This document shows, piece after piece, positions 11,875 to 19,700 of a stretch of DNA of 20,194 nucleotides (position 1 is the stretch's first letter; every line of letters begins with the position of its first letter). The notes under the pieces are model-generated. The model was not told where the DNA came from. It saw only the letters and a list, made by a program, of their open reading frames with translations, and did not search any database. A program made the translations under genes and the position numbers. The DNA comes from DATCKG01 sp036562385 (GTDB lineage: Bacteria > Bacillota > Sulfobacillia > Symbiobacteriales > Symbiobacteriaceae), in assembly GCA_036562385.1 (NCBI GenBank), contig DATCKG010000095.1, forward strand, positions 1 to 20,194. The letters are read 5' to 3'.

Positions 11875-14475
11875 GTGAAGGAACGGATTGCGGAATTTAT
11901 CCGCACACAGGCGTACAAGCCTCTGACCTTTGCGGAACTGGCACAGGCACTGGGTATCAGCGAGAAGCAGTATCCGCAACTGCAGAAAACCCTGGAGCAG
12001 ATGGAGGCCAACGGAGAGATTGTTCGGACCCGTACCCAGCGCTACGGCGCACCCGAACGGATGAACCTGGCCGTAGGACGGCTCCAGGGCCATCCCAAGG
12101 GATTCGCGTTCTTGATCCCCGAGGCTCCCGAGGCAGAGGACGTGTTCGTGGGCCGTGAGGCGCTCAACGGCGCCTGGCATGGCGACCGAGTCATCGTGCG
12201 GCTCAGCCCGCCCAGTCGGGTGGGTGGGCGCCGGGAGGGTGAGGTCATCCGCATCCTCGAGCGCGCCAACCACCGGGTTGTGGGCACCTTTGAGGCCGCA
12301 AAACATGGCGGCTACGTCACCCCGGATGACCGGCGGCTGCCGGAGGACATCTTCATTCCCAAAGGTGCCACCAACGGCGCCCGCACCGGGGAAAAAGTGG
12401 TGGTCCAGATTGTCACCTGGCCGGGCCCCCGCCGCCTGGCGGAGGGCAAGGTAACCGAGCGGCTGGGGATGAAGGGCGACGCCGGCGTCGACATCCTCAG
12501 CATCATCCGCTCCCTGGACCTGCCGGAGGCCTTCCCGGCCCGGGTACTGCGGGAGGCGGAGGCGCTGCCGGACAAGGTCACGGAGGAAATGATCGCCCAG
12601 GAAGGCCGGCGGGACCTGCGGAACTGGACCATCGTGACCATCGACGGGGAGGATGCCAAGGACCTGGACGACGCCATCAGCGTGGAGCGGCTGCCCAACG
12701 GCCATTGGCGTCTCGGGGTCCACATCGCGGACGTCTCCTACTACGTGAAGGAAGGGTCTGCTCTGGACCAGGAGGCTTACAAGCGGGGGACATCGGTCTA
12801 TCTGGCGGACCGGGTCGTTCCCATGCTGCCTCCCCGTCTCTCCAATGGTATCTGCAGTCTGAACCCCGGGGAGGACAGGCTTACCCTGTCCTGTGTGATG
12901 GAGATCAACCGGGAAGGGCGGGTGCTGAAGTACGAGATTTTCCCCTCGGTGATCCGGACGGCTGCCCGCCTGAGCTATCCGCAGGTCAATGCCGTCTTGG
13001 AGGGAGACCAGGGACGGCGGGCGGAGATCGCCCCCCTGGTTCCGATGCTGGAGGAGGCCCGGGCCCTCATGGAGGTGCTGCGGGCCCGGCGGGAGCGTCG
13101 GGGGGCGCTGGACTTTGACCTGCCCGAAGCCAAGGTGGAGCTTAACGAGGTTGGCTGGCCGGTGGCGGTCCATCGGGTCGACCGGGGCGTTGCCGAACGT
13201 ATTATCGAGGAGTTCATGCTGGTGGCCAACGAGACGGTGGCCGAGCACTGTCACCGGCTGGGCGTTCCCTTCATGTACCGGGTCCACGGCGAACCGGCGC
13301 CGGACCGCCTGGCCGCACTGCGGGATTTCCTCAGGCTATTCGGGTACAACCTACGGCTGCCTGCAGAAGGGAAGGTACATCCGCACCTTCTGCAGCAGGT
13401 CATCAAGTGGAGCGAGGGACGCCCGGAGGAGAACCTGATCAATTCGGTGCTGCTCCGGAGCATGAAGCAGGCGGTCTACAGCGAGGAGAACCTGGGCCAC
13501 TTTGGTCTCGCCGCGGAGTATTACTGCCACTTTACCTCTCCTATTCGCCGCTACCCTGACCTGGTAGTCCACCGGGTCTTGCGGGCGATTCTGACCGGAA
13601 AGCTGAACAACCGGCTGCGGCGAAAATGGGAGGCCTGGATGCCCGAGGCGGCCCGCCACGCTTCCGAGCGGGAGCGGGTGGCCATGGAGGCCGAGCGCCA
13701 GACGCTGGACCTGAAGAAGGCCGAGTTCATGTCGGACAAGGTGGGCGAGACCTTCGAAGGAATCATCTCCGGGGTGGGGCAGTTTGGCTTCTTTGTGCAG
13801 CTGCCCAACACCGTGGAGGGGTTGGTCCACGTCTCCACCCTCACCGACGACTACTACCACTTCCATGAGAACGCCTATGCGTTGGTGGGCGAGCGGACCC
13901 GGCGCCGGTTCCGGTTAGGTGACCCGGTGATCGTGAAGCTGGTGCGGGTGGACGTGGAACAGCGCCGGCTGGACTTCGTCCTGGCGCCGGAAAGTCCGGT
14001 GGTGACCATGCCGCCCATGGAGTCGGAAAGCCGCAGCCGGGCGGCTCGCAAGGCGGCCGCGGCGGTGCCGGCGCTGACCTGGCCGGAGCCAGAGGCGCCG
14101 AAGGAGAAGCCTGCCAAATCGCGGCGGCGAACACGCCAGACCAAAGCCGAGACAACTGCCGTGGGGAAAGCGTCCACCAAGGCTGTCAGAGCAGTGGCCA
14201 AGACGGCCAAGAAGGCCAGTTCTAAAGCAGAGTCCAAGCCGGCCAGCCCACTGCCGGAGGTCCGGGTGGACATGTGGGGCGTGCCGCTGCCGCAGGGGCG
14301 AGCGAGTCGCCCGAGGGTCGAAACCGATCCGGGTGTCATCAACCCCTTCTCCGTAGCGGTTCCGGTGATGCCGGCGCGGCAGCAGGCGGCGGGGAGCGCC
14401 GCCACGGCCCTCCGGACCCGGACCCGACGGACGACCCGCACCCGGAACCGCAGCCGGGCGGTTCAGGCGGACTGA
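11875..14475 (+). CDS. rnr: Ribonuclease R
   Basis: This 866-residue 3'-to-5' exoribonuclease degrades structured RNA and, with SmpB-tmRNA, clears defective mRNAs. In order I see an N-terminal winged-helix region (about 1-60), two cold-shock/OB regions (about 65-225, with GHPKGFAFLIPE), the RNB catalytic domain starting near residue 245 with the metal-binding motif DGEDAKDLDDA (from Asp257), HFTSPIRRYPDL, and an S1 domain (about 623-703). The remaining roughly 163 residues are a Lys/Arg/Ala-rich tail (KSRRRTRQTK, KAVRAVAKTAKKASSK, RTRTRRTTRTRNRSR), long for a Firmicute RNase R. GTG at 11875 is chosen because AAGGTGG lies 8 nt upstream; GTG at 11863 falls inside that SD. It precedes smpB and tmRNA, the usual functional grouping. 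Confidence 0.96.
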   Translation: MKERIAEFIRTQAYKPLTFAELAQALGISEKQYPQLQKTLEQMEANGEIVRTRTQRYGAPERMNLAVGRLQGHPKGFAFLIPEAPEAEDVFVGREALNGAWHGDRVIVRLSPPSRVGGRREGEVIRILERANHRVVGTFEAAKHGGYVTPDDRRLPEDIFIPKGATNGARTGEKVVVQIVTWPGPRRLAEGKVTERLGMKGDAGVDILSIIRSLDLPEAFPARVLREAEALPDKVTEEMIAQEGRRDLRNWTIVTIDGEDAKDLDDAISVERLPNGHWRLGVHIADVSYYVKEGSALDQEAYKRGTSVYLADRVVPMLPPRLSNGICSLNPGEDRLTLSCVMEINREGRVLKYEIFPSVIRTAARLSYPQVNAVLEGDQGRRAEIAPLVPMLEEARALMEVLRARRERRGALDFDLPEAKVELNEVGWPVAVHRVDRGVAERIIEEFMLVANETVAEHCHRLGVPFMYRVHGEPAPDRLAALRDFLRLFGYNLRLPAEGKVHPHLLQQVIKWSEGRPEENLINSVLLRSMKQAVYSEENLGHFGLAAEYYCHFTSPIRRYPDLVVHRVLRAILTGKLNNRLRRKWEAWMPEAARHASERERVAMEAERQTLDLKKAEFMSDKVGETFEGIISGVGQFGFFVQLPNTVEGLVHVSTLTDDYYHFHENAYALVGERTRRRFRLGDPVIVKLVRVDVEQRRLDFVLAPESPVVTMPPMESESRSRAARKAAAAVPALTWPEPEAPKEKPAKSRRRTRQTKAETTAVGKASTKAVRAVAKTAKKASSKAESKPASPLPEVRVDMWGVPLPQGRASRPRVETDPGVINPFSVAVPVMPARQQAAGSAATALRTRTRRTTRTRNRSRAVQAD

Positions 14476-14489
14476 GGTGGTGTGCGGCC

Positions 14490-14535
14490 GGGGCCTTCCG
14501 CACCGTAGCGTGCCGGAGTGGAAGGCCCCTTTTTG
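14490..14535 (+). terminator. Rho-independent terminator of rnr
   Basis: GGGGCCTTCC (14490-14499) pairs perfectly with GGAAGGCCCC (14520-14529), followed by TTTTT. A small GCAC/GTGC stem lies inside the loop. The smpB -35 begins only 3 nt after the T-run. Confidence 0.9.
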
Positions 14536-14537
14536 TC

Positions 14538-14566
14538 TTGACAAGATGACTTTGAGGTACCATAAT
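14538..14566 (+). promoter_or_regulatory. Promoter of smpB
   Basis: A consensus -35 TTGACA (14538-14543) and -10 CATAAT (14561-14566) are separated by 17 bp. The leader is short, about 20 nt. It may also serve the downstream tmRNA, for which I see no separate promoter. Confidence 0.8.
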
Positions 14567-14591
14567 ATAAAGTCCCGACGGGGTGAGAGCG

Positions 14592-15080
14592 TTGGCACGG
14601 AGCAAGAATCGGGACGAAATTCAGGTCGTCGCTGAAAACCGAAAGGCCCGCCACGACTACTTCATTGAGGAGACCTACGAAGCGGGCATTGCCCTGGTGG
14701 GTTCGGAAGTGAAGTCGCTGCGGGCCGGGCGTGTCAACCTGCAGGATGGCTACGCCCAGGTTGTAGGCGGCGAGATCTTCTTGGAAAATGTCCACATCAG
14801 TCCCTATGCTCAGGCCAACCGCTTCAACCACGATCCCCGCCGGTCGCGCAAACTTCTCATGCACAAGCATGAGATCATGCGGCTGTATGGGGCCGTCAGG
14901 GAAAAGGGTTACACGTTGATTCCGCTTCGCGTATACTTTAAGCGGGGGCGTGCGAAGGTTGAACTGGGCCTCGCCCGGGGCAAGAAGCTGTACGATAAGC
15001 GGGCGGATATCGCCGCCCGGGATGCGCAGCGGCAGATTGCCCGGGCTCTCAGGGGCCGGCATCGGGACGATCTGGAGTGA
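14592..15080 (+). CDS. smpB: SsrA-binding protein SmpB
   Basis: This 162-residue RNA-binding protein is the obligatory partner of tmRNA in trans-translation; it binds the tRNA-like domain and acts in the decoding centre of stalled ribosomes. Family motifs are clear: ENRKARHDYFIEETYEAGI, LVGSEVKSLRAGRVNL, ENVHISPY, RSRKLLMHKHEI and the C-terminal GKKLYDKRADI followed by a basic tail. The TTG at 14592 is preferred because GGGGTGA is 5 nt upstream; an in-frame GTG at 14583 lies inside this SD. It sits directly upstream of the tmRNA gene, 22 nt away, and downstream of rnr. Confidence 0.97.
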   Translation: MARSKNRDEIQVVAENRKARHDYFIEETYEAGIALVGSEVKSLRAGRVNLQDGYAQVVGGEIFLENVHISPYAQANRFNHDPRRSRKLLMHKHEIMRLYGAVREKGYTLIPLRVYFKRGRAKVELGLARGKKLYDKRADIAARDAQRQIARALRGRHRDDLE

Positions 15081-15102
15081 TCGTCCGATCCGAATAACAC
15101 AC

Positions 15103-15478
15103 GGGGGCGAAATAGGTTCGACGGGGGATGTGCTGATCAGAGTTGCGAGCCGAGGTGCGGCTGCCTCGCTAAACTGGCCGCAAAGAATAAGTGCCAACAA
15201 CGAGTACGCTCTCGCTGCGTAAAGCAGCCTGCGGCCTGATGCCGCAGATCGCTCCTCCGGATTGTAGGCACCGCGCGCCGGAGTTGTAGCGTCACCGAGC
15301 GGGCTGTTCCCGCCGGAGTTGTCTCGGATCCGGTGGGCGAGGATTCGTTCCGGGGCTGGCCGGGGTCAAGCCGGTCACCGGGCGTTGATCCCGGTGAGAT
15401 CCAAACGGTGACTACGCTCGTAGTGGCTCTGATGGGTGCTCTTCCGGACGCGGGAGGCAGAGCCCGCCGCCTCCACCA
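15103..15478 (+). ncRNA. ssrA: tmRNA (10Sa RNA) with an aberrant T-loop
   Basis: This 376-nt RNA rescues stalled ribosomes. The 5' end GGGGGCGAAATAGGTTCGACG and the 3' end CGCCTCC-ACCA form the alanine-type acceptor stem with one G-U pair, and CCA is encoded. GTTGCGAGCCGAGGTGCGGC, the tag reading frame and ACTACGCTCGTAG near the 3' domain are typical. The odd part is the T-arm. After GGACGCGGG a canonical tmRNA has a 7-nt TTCGAnT-type loop before CCCGC, but here the loop reads AGGCAGAG (8 nt, about 15454-15461). The stem GCGGG/CCCGC is intact. The call as tmRNA is secure from position and sequence; whether it is fully functional is open. Confidence 0.95.
15193..15222 (+). other. tmRNA proteolysis-tag reading frame
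   Basis: From the predicted resume codon GCC (15193) the frame encodes ANNEYALAA and stops at TAA (15220-15222). With the alanine carried by tmRNA itself the appended tag would be AANNEYALAA. The ALAA end is the signal recognised by ClpXP-type proteases. The resume codon was placed by aligning the preceding ATAAGT with the ATAGTC that precedes GCA in Escherichia coli. Confidence 0.85.
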
Positions 15479-15491
15479 AACAGAAGGTCAT

Positions 15492-15521
15492 ACCCTGTGG
15501 CGTGAGCCACAGGGTTTCTCC
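15492..15521 (+). terminator. Rho-independent terminator of tmRNA
   Basis: ACCCTGTGGC (15492-15501) pairs perfectly with GCCACAGGGT (15506-15515) around a GTGA tetraloop, followed by TTCTCC. It begins 13 nt after the encoded CCA. Confidence 0.88.
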
Positions 15522-15631
15522 ATTGTTGACAATAAGTTACATAGTATGTTTGAAACCAATGGGGGTGTTTTGCAGTCAGTGGAAATAGAGCCGAACGGGC
15601 TTTGAACCTGGGGCGGGGAGGATCGTACCAT

Positions 15632-17584
15632 ATGCACAGAAACCACGGGACCTTGTTAATGAGGGCGATCTGGTTCATTCTGGGGATCTTTCTTTGCTTG
15701 GGGTGGGGCCAACCTGCCAAAGCGGCCTCAGCGCCGCCGGTGACGGTGTTGCTGGAGGGGGAGCCGCTGGAGATGTCGGTCCCCCCGGTGATCGTGGACA
15801 ACCGCACCCTGATCGGGGTGCGCTTCATCGGGGAAGCCGTTGGCGGCACCGTGGAGTGGGATCCTGTTTCCCGGAGGGTTACAGTGGTCAGCCCGGGCGG
15901 AACGGTGGTGCTCACCATCGGCGACCCTGTGGCGCTGGTCAACGGCCAGCCCGTGACAATGGAGGTACCGGCCCAGTTGGTGGCGGACCGGACCATGGTG
16001 CCGCTTCGCTTCATCGCGGAGGCCCTGGGATGTACGGTGGAATGGGACCAGGCGACACGCACGGTCAATATTCTCCTGAAACCCGCCAAGATCACCGGGC
16101 TGACGTATGAGACCGCCGGAGGAGGGGCGCGGGTGCGGCTGACCCTTTCGGCTCCGCTGCGATCCGTGCAGCCTAGGCAGGAGGGGACGTCGGTCTTTCT
16201 TGACCTGTACCCTGCCGAGGTGGCCGGAGTCAGCTCGGAATATCCGATCTACGACGGGCTTACCAGGGCAGTCCGGCTGATCAGCAGCGGTCGGACCACC
16301 ACGCTGCAGGCCGAATTGTGGGACGTGCCTTCCCACCGCTACACCCTGTCTCCCGATGGCCGGGAACTCATCCTGGAGTTTGATCCCATGGTGCGCAGCG
16401 TGGGGTTTCACCAGGAGGTGCGGAGCCCGCAGGTGGTGATTGCCACCACCGGCGAGGTGGCCTATTCCGTTCGCGAGGAGTCCAGTCCACGCCGGTTGGT
16501 GGTGGATATCGAAGGCGCCCCGCCCGGACCGGGGGTGGTCTCGCCCCTGCAGGTCAACCATCCGGCCGTCAGCCGCATTACGACCGTTCCCTACGGGTCG
16601 GGGACGCGGGTGACAGTGGAACTGCAGCGGGAGACGGCGTACCATGTCGTCAGTACCCCGGTGGGACTGGAAATCCATCTGCTGCCCACGATTGTGGGGG
16701 TTCGGACGGAGCCCTACGTAGAGCGGACCCGGCTGATTTTGGAAAGCAGCCTGCCCGTGGATGCCTCGGTGGTGGCAAGCGGCCGGCAGCTACTTATCGA
16801 GATTCCCCAGGGCCGCAGCGGGCTTTCCGCAGACGTGGTGACCCTGAATGACGATCTGATCCGTCAGGTCACCCTTCGCCCCAGTGGTCCGGAGTCACTG
16901 CTGGTGACCGTGGACCTGGCCTACTACGCCGGTCACACCGTGATCTCGCAGAACGGCCAGCAGCAGGTCGTGGTGGATCTGGCCCGCTCGCCGCTGTATG
17001 GCAAGCGGATCTGGATCGATGCCGGCCACGGCAAGATCCCCGGTGGGGCCGACGATCCGGGAGCCATCGGCACGACGTACGGCACCCGGGAGAAGGTGGT
17101 CAACCTCGAGGTGGCCCTGGCCCTGCAGCGCCTGTTGGAAGAGGCGGGGGCCATCGTGTACATGACCCGCACCGGGGATGAAGGGGTGGACTTCCGGGAA
17201 CGGCCCGCCCTGGTGAACGCGGTCGATCCCCCGGTGGACCTGTTCATCTCCATCCATCACAATTCGGCATCCAATCCCTCTGTACGGGGAGTTGAGACGT
17301 ACTACTGGATTACGAATCCCCAGAGTAAGAAAGTGGCACAGTATGTCCACGATGCGGTGGTGGAGGCCCTGGGCTTTCCCGACCGGGGCGTGAGGCAGTA
17401 CGACTTCTGGGTGATCAAGGAAACCCTGGCCCCTTCGATCCTGGTGGAACTGGGCTTTCTCTCGAACCCGGACGAGGAATATGTCATCGCCGAACCGGGA
17501 CAGTCTGTCCGCACATATCCCGAAAGAGCCGCACGGGGAATTTTTCAGGGAATTACCAACTACTACTGGCAGGAGATCCGCTGA
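15632..17584 (+). CDS. Secreted N-acetylmuramoyl-L-alanine amidase with copper-amine-oxidase-like N-terminal and AMIN-like domains
   Basis: This 650-residue exported enzyme should cleave the amide bond between MurNAc and the stem peptide of peptidoglycan. A signal peptide spans about residues 1-33, ending AKA before ASAPP. Residues about 36-150 match the Cu-amine-oxidase N1 domain (LLEGEPLEMSVPPVI, RTLIGVRFIGEAVGGTVEWD, then TMVPLRFIAEALGCTVEWD), a wall-associated module. Several beta-rich AMIN-like segments follow (about 155-440). The C-terminal Amidase_3 domain (about 457-650) has zinc ligands His466 (DAGHG), Glu487 (TREKVVNLEVA) and His542 (SIHHN), and catalytic Glu606 (VELGFLSN). The ATG at 15632 has GGGGAGG about 10 nt upstream; an earlier in-frame start would precede the SD. 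It probably acts in wall remodelling, cell separation or sporulation. Confidence 0.92.
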   Translation: MHRNHGTLLMRAIWFILGIFLCLGWGQPAKAASAPPVTVLLEGEPLEMSVPPVIVDNRTLIGVRFIGEAVGGTVEWDPVSRRVTVVSPGGTVVLTIGDPVALVNGQPVTMEVPAQLVADRTMVPLRFIAEALGCTVEWDQATRTVNILLKPAKITGLTYETAGGGARVRLTLSAPLRSVQPRQEGTSVFLDLYPAEVAGVSSEYPIYDGLTRAVRLISSGRTTTLQAELWDVPSHRYTLSPDGRELILEFDPMVRSVGFHQEVRSPQVVIATTGEVAYSVREESSPRRLVVDIEGAPPGPGVVSPLQVNHPAVSRITTVPYGSGTRVTVELQRETAYHVVSTPVGLEIHLLPTIVGVRTEPYVERTRLILESSLPVDASVVASGRQLLIEIPQGRSGLSADVVTLNDDLIRQVTLRPSGPESLLVTVDLAYYAGHTVISQNGQQQVVVDLARSPLYGKRIWIDAGHGKIPGGADDPGAIGTTYGTREKVVNLEVALALQRLLEEAGAIVYMTRTGDEGVDFRERPALVNAVDPPVDLFISIHHNSASNPSVRGVETYYWITNPQSKKVAQYVHDAVVEALGFPDRGVRQYDFWVIKETLAPSILVELGFLSNPDEEYVIAEPGQSVRTYPERAARGIFQGITNYYWQEIR

Positions 17585-17664
17585 CAGGGCGCTAATCAGA
17601 GAGTGTTACTTCTTGAACGACTGGATAGGCTCTGGCCCCGGTTCCTGGCGACGAGGTGAAGGAT

Positions 17665-18111
17665 GTGCCCGGTACCACTGCTGATCGGCATGTGGCAGAT
17701 ATTGAGCGACTGCTTCGTACTGTCTCCGCACTGGTGACCAAACGGGAGCGAGACATTCTGGCCTCTTTCGGGATTACCCCTTCGCAACTGGAGGTACTGC
17801 AGGTTCTGAAACGGTGCGGGGAGCTGACCATGGGACAGCTCTGCCAGAAACTTCACCTGGCCTGCAGTACGGCGACGGACCTGGTGGACCGTATGGAGCG
17901 CAACGGTCTGCTGCAGCGGGTACGAGAGGCCTCCGACCGTCGTGTGGTCCGGCTCCATCTCCTGCCAAAAGGGGAAGCCGTGATGGAGAAGGTCCTGGCA
18001 GCCCGCCACGCCCATCTGACCCCCGGCCTGGGGGAGATGGACTCAGCCGAAAAGCAGCGCTTGATCTCCGATTTGACACAGCTTAACAATCTGATCGCCC
18101 GTGAGGGATGA
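17665..18111 (+). CDS. MarR-family transcriptional regulator
   Basis: This 148-residue dimeric DNA-binding protein has a MarR winged-helix fold. A dimerising helix covers about residues 8-35. SQLEVLQVLKRCGELTMGQL leads into the helix-turn-helix, with the recognition helix near residues 66-82 (ACSTATDLVDRMERNGLL), and the wing is REASDRRVVRLHLLPKG, including the family DRR signature. A C-terminal helix completes the dimer. GTG at 17665 is chosen because GAGGTGA ends 5 nt upstream; the GTG at 17656 lies inside the SD. It starts 80 nt after the amidase and 142 nt before murI. Its ligand and targets are unknown; the position suggests wall-related genes, but that is only inference. Confidence 0.88.
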   Translation: MPGTTADRHVADIERLLRTVSALVTKRERDILASFGITPSQLEVLQVLKRCGELTMGQLCQKLHLACSTATDLVDRMERNGLLQRVREASDRRVVRLHLLPKGEAVMEKVLAARHAHLTPGLGEMDSAEKQRLISDLTQLNNLIAREG

Positions 18112-18146
18112 CGGCAGCGGAAGGCTGTCTGCTGGGCCCGCTCGTC

Positions 18147-18175
18147 GGGGCGCCACCCAACCAGGGTGGCGCCCC
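18147..18175 (+). terminator. Perfect 12-bp hairpin between the MarR gene and murI
   Basis: GGGGCGCCACCC (18147-18158) and GGGTGGCGCCCC (18164-18175) form a perfect stem around AACCA. No T-tract follows (GGGCGGGC), so it is either a Rho-assisted or attenuating structure or an operator. It lies 36 nt after the MarR stop codon. Confidence 0.5.
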
Positions 18176-18252
18176 GGGCGGGCAAGGTCATGCTGCGGCC
18201 TCCGCCTCCGTACCATACGGCATGGGCACCAGGATCACAGGAGGCGATACGA

Positions 18253-19074
18253 TTGTCCCGACGCCCCATTGGCATCTTCGATTCCGGGGAGGGCGGGCTT
18301 ACGGTCATGCGGGAGATAGCCCGGCTGTGCCCCGGTGAGGACCTGCTGTACGCCTGCGATACGGCCCGGTTTCCCTACGGCCCCCGCCCCCGGGAGGAAG
18401 TGCGGCGGTTTTTTCTGTGTTTCGTCCGCTTTTTCGCGGAACAGGGGTGCAAGTTGGTGGTGGTAGCCTGCAACACCGCCACCGCGGCGACCCTCGACCT
18501 GCTGGGCGAGGGGAAACTGCCGGTGCCGGCGGTGGGAGTGGTGGAGCCGGGCGCCCGGGCGGCCGCGGCAGCCTCCGCCACAGGGCGCATCGGTGTGGTA
18601 GCCACCGAAGGCACCTGTGCGTCCGGCGTTTACCCCGAGCTTATCCGGAAATTCCGCCCGGACGCGGTGGTGGTGCAGCAGCCGTGTCCGATTCTGGTCA
18701 CTCGGGCCGAGGAAGGCGTCATCTCCGGTCCAGCCGTGCGGGCGGAGGTGGAACGCTGCCTGGAGCCACTGCTGGCAGCAGGGATCGACACCCTGGTGCT
18801 GGGCTGCACCCATTTCCCCCACATGCGGGCTGTGATTGCCGACGTGGCGGGGCCGAACGTCACGCTGGTGGACCCGGGAGTGGCCACCGCCCAGGAGGTG
18901 GCCGCACGCCTGGCCGCTGCGGGTCAGGTGGCTGACGGCGGGCAGGGGAAGCGCACCTTCTTTACCACCGGCGATCCGGCGCGGTTTTCGGCAGTGGCCT
19001 CCCGACTGTGGCCGGGTGGGGTTACCCAGGCTCAGCGGATTCAGCTGGATCCTCCCCCGGCGGAGCCCGGGTAA
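18253..19074 (+). CDS. murI: Glutamate racemase
   Basis: This 273-residue cofactor-independent racemase makes D-glutamate for peptidoglycan. The two catalytic cysteines are present: Cys73 in VACNTATA and Cys185 in LGCTHFP. The N-terminal IFDSGEGGLTVM gives Asp10-Ser11. The residue after GlySer is Glu where most family members have Val or Leu, a minor variant. The TTG at 18253 is chosen because AGGAGG lies 8 nt upstream and because the family begins about five residues before the IGIFDSG motif; the longer frame overlaps a hairpin. It starts a run of three closely spaced genes and follows an amidase gene, so peptidoglycan metabolism is a theme of this end of the window. Confidence 0.95.
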   Translation: MSRRPIGIFDSGEGGLTVMREIARLCPGEDLLYACDTARFPYGPRPREEVRRFFLCFVRFFAEQGCKLVVVACNTATAATLDLLGEGKLPVPAVGVVEPGARAAAAASATGRIGVVATEGTCASGVYPELIRKFRPDAVVVQQPCPILVTRAEEGVISGPAVRAEVERCLEPLLAAGIDTLVLGCTHFPHMRAVIADVAGPNVTLVDPGVATAQEVAARLAAAGQVADGGQGKRTFFTTGDPARFSAVASRLWPGGVTQAQRIQLDPPPAEPG

Positions 19075-19094
19075 AGGGACAGAGGTGGATCGGG

Positions 19095-19700
19095 ATGTCG
19101 GAGAAGCGACTGGTGCTTGCAAGCAAGAACCCCGGTAAGCTCCGGGAACTGAGGGCTCTGCTGGCCGATACCGGCATTGAGGTGGTAGCGCTGGACTCGT
19201 CCGCCCCGGAGGTGGAGGAGACCGGCGATAGTTTTGAAGCCAACGCCTTGATCAAGGCCCGGGCAGCGGTGGCGGCCACGGGACTGCCCGCGCTGGGCGA
19301 GGACTCGGGATTGGTGGTGGACGCGCTGGGCGGGGAGCCCGGCATCCACTCCCACCGCTGGGCGCCCGGCACCGACATGGACCGGGTCTACGCCTTGCTG
19401 CGGCGGATGGAAGGGATTCCGCCGGGGCGCCGTACGGCGCGGTACGTTTCCTGCATTGCCATCGTCACCCCCTGGGGGCGGGAAGAGGTGGTGAAGGGCA
19501 CCCTGGAGGGCGAGATCGGGCTTGCCCCGCGGGGCTCCGGCGGCTTCGGCTATGATCCGATTTTTGTGCTGCCCGACGGCCGCACCGTGGCCGAGCTGAG
19601 CCTGGAGGAGAAAAATGCCATCAGCCACCGGGCCAAGTCTCTGGCCCAGGCCAAGGCCATCTTGCCGGCCCTGTTGGAGGAGGGAAGGGTGCCGTCGTGA
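19095..19700 (+). CDS. rdgB: XTP/dITP diphosphohydrolase (RdgB/HAM1 family)
   Basis: This 201-residue house-cleaning enzyme hydrolyses dITP, XTP and related deaminated purine triphosphates to the monophosphate and pyrophosphate, keeping them out of DNA. The motifs run in order: LASKNPGKLRELR, SFEANALIKARA, GEDSGLVVDALGGEPGI, GFGYDPIFVLPDGRT and the terminal SHRAKSLAQA. The usual S-A-R after the substrate loop is HSHRWAPGT here, a modest variation. ATG at 19095 has AGAGGTGG about 7 nt upstream. It lies 20 nt after murI and overlaps the next gene by 4 nt, so the three genes are probably one operon. The murI-rdgB-phosphodiesterase order is common in Firmicutes. Confidence 0.95.
   Translation: MSEKRLVLASKNPGKLRELRALLADTGIEVVALDSSAPEVEETGDSFEANALIKARAAVAATGLPALGEDSGLVVDALGGEPGIHSHRWAPGTDMDRVYALLRRMEGIPPGRRTARYVSCIAIVTPWGREEVVKGTLEGEIGLAPRGSGGFGYDPIFVLPDGRTVAELSLEEKNAISHRAKSLAQAKAILPALLEEGRVPS

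Noticed and set aside
15530..15560. TTGACA near 15527 as -35 of the amidase promoter
   Set aside because: No -10 hexamer lies at 16-18 bp (TTTGAA at 17); TAGTAT is only 10 bp away. A promoter probably exists here but I cannot place it.
18200..18225. Repeated GTACCATA strings (716, 15627, 18212) as a common regulatory motif
   Set aside because: The contexts differ (after a tRNA, inside an SD-start spacer, before murI) and no consistent -35 accompanies them; a short word like this can recur by chance.
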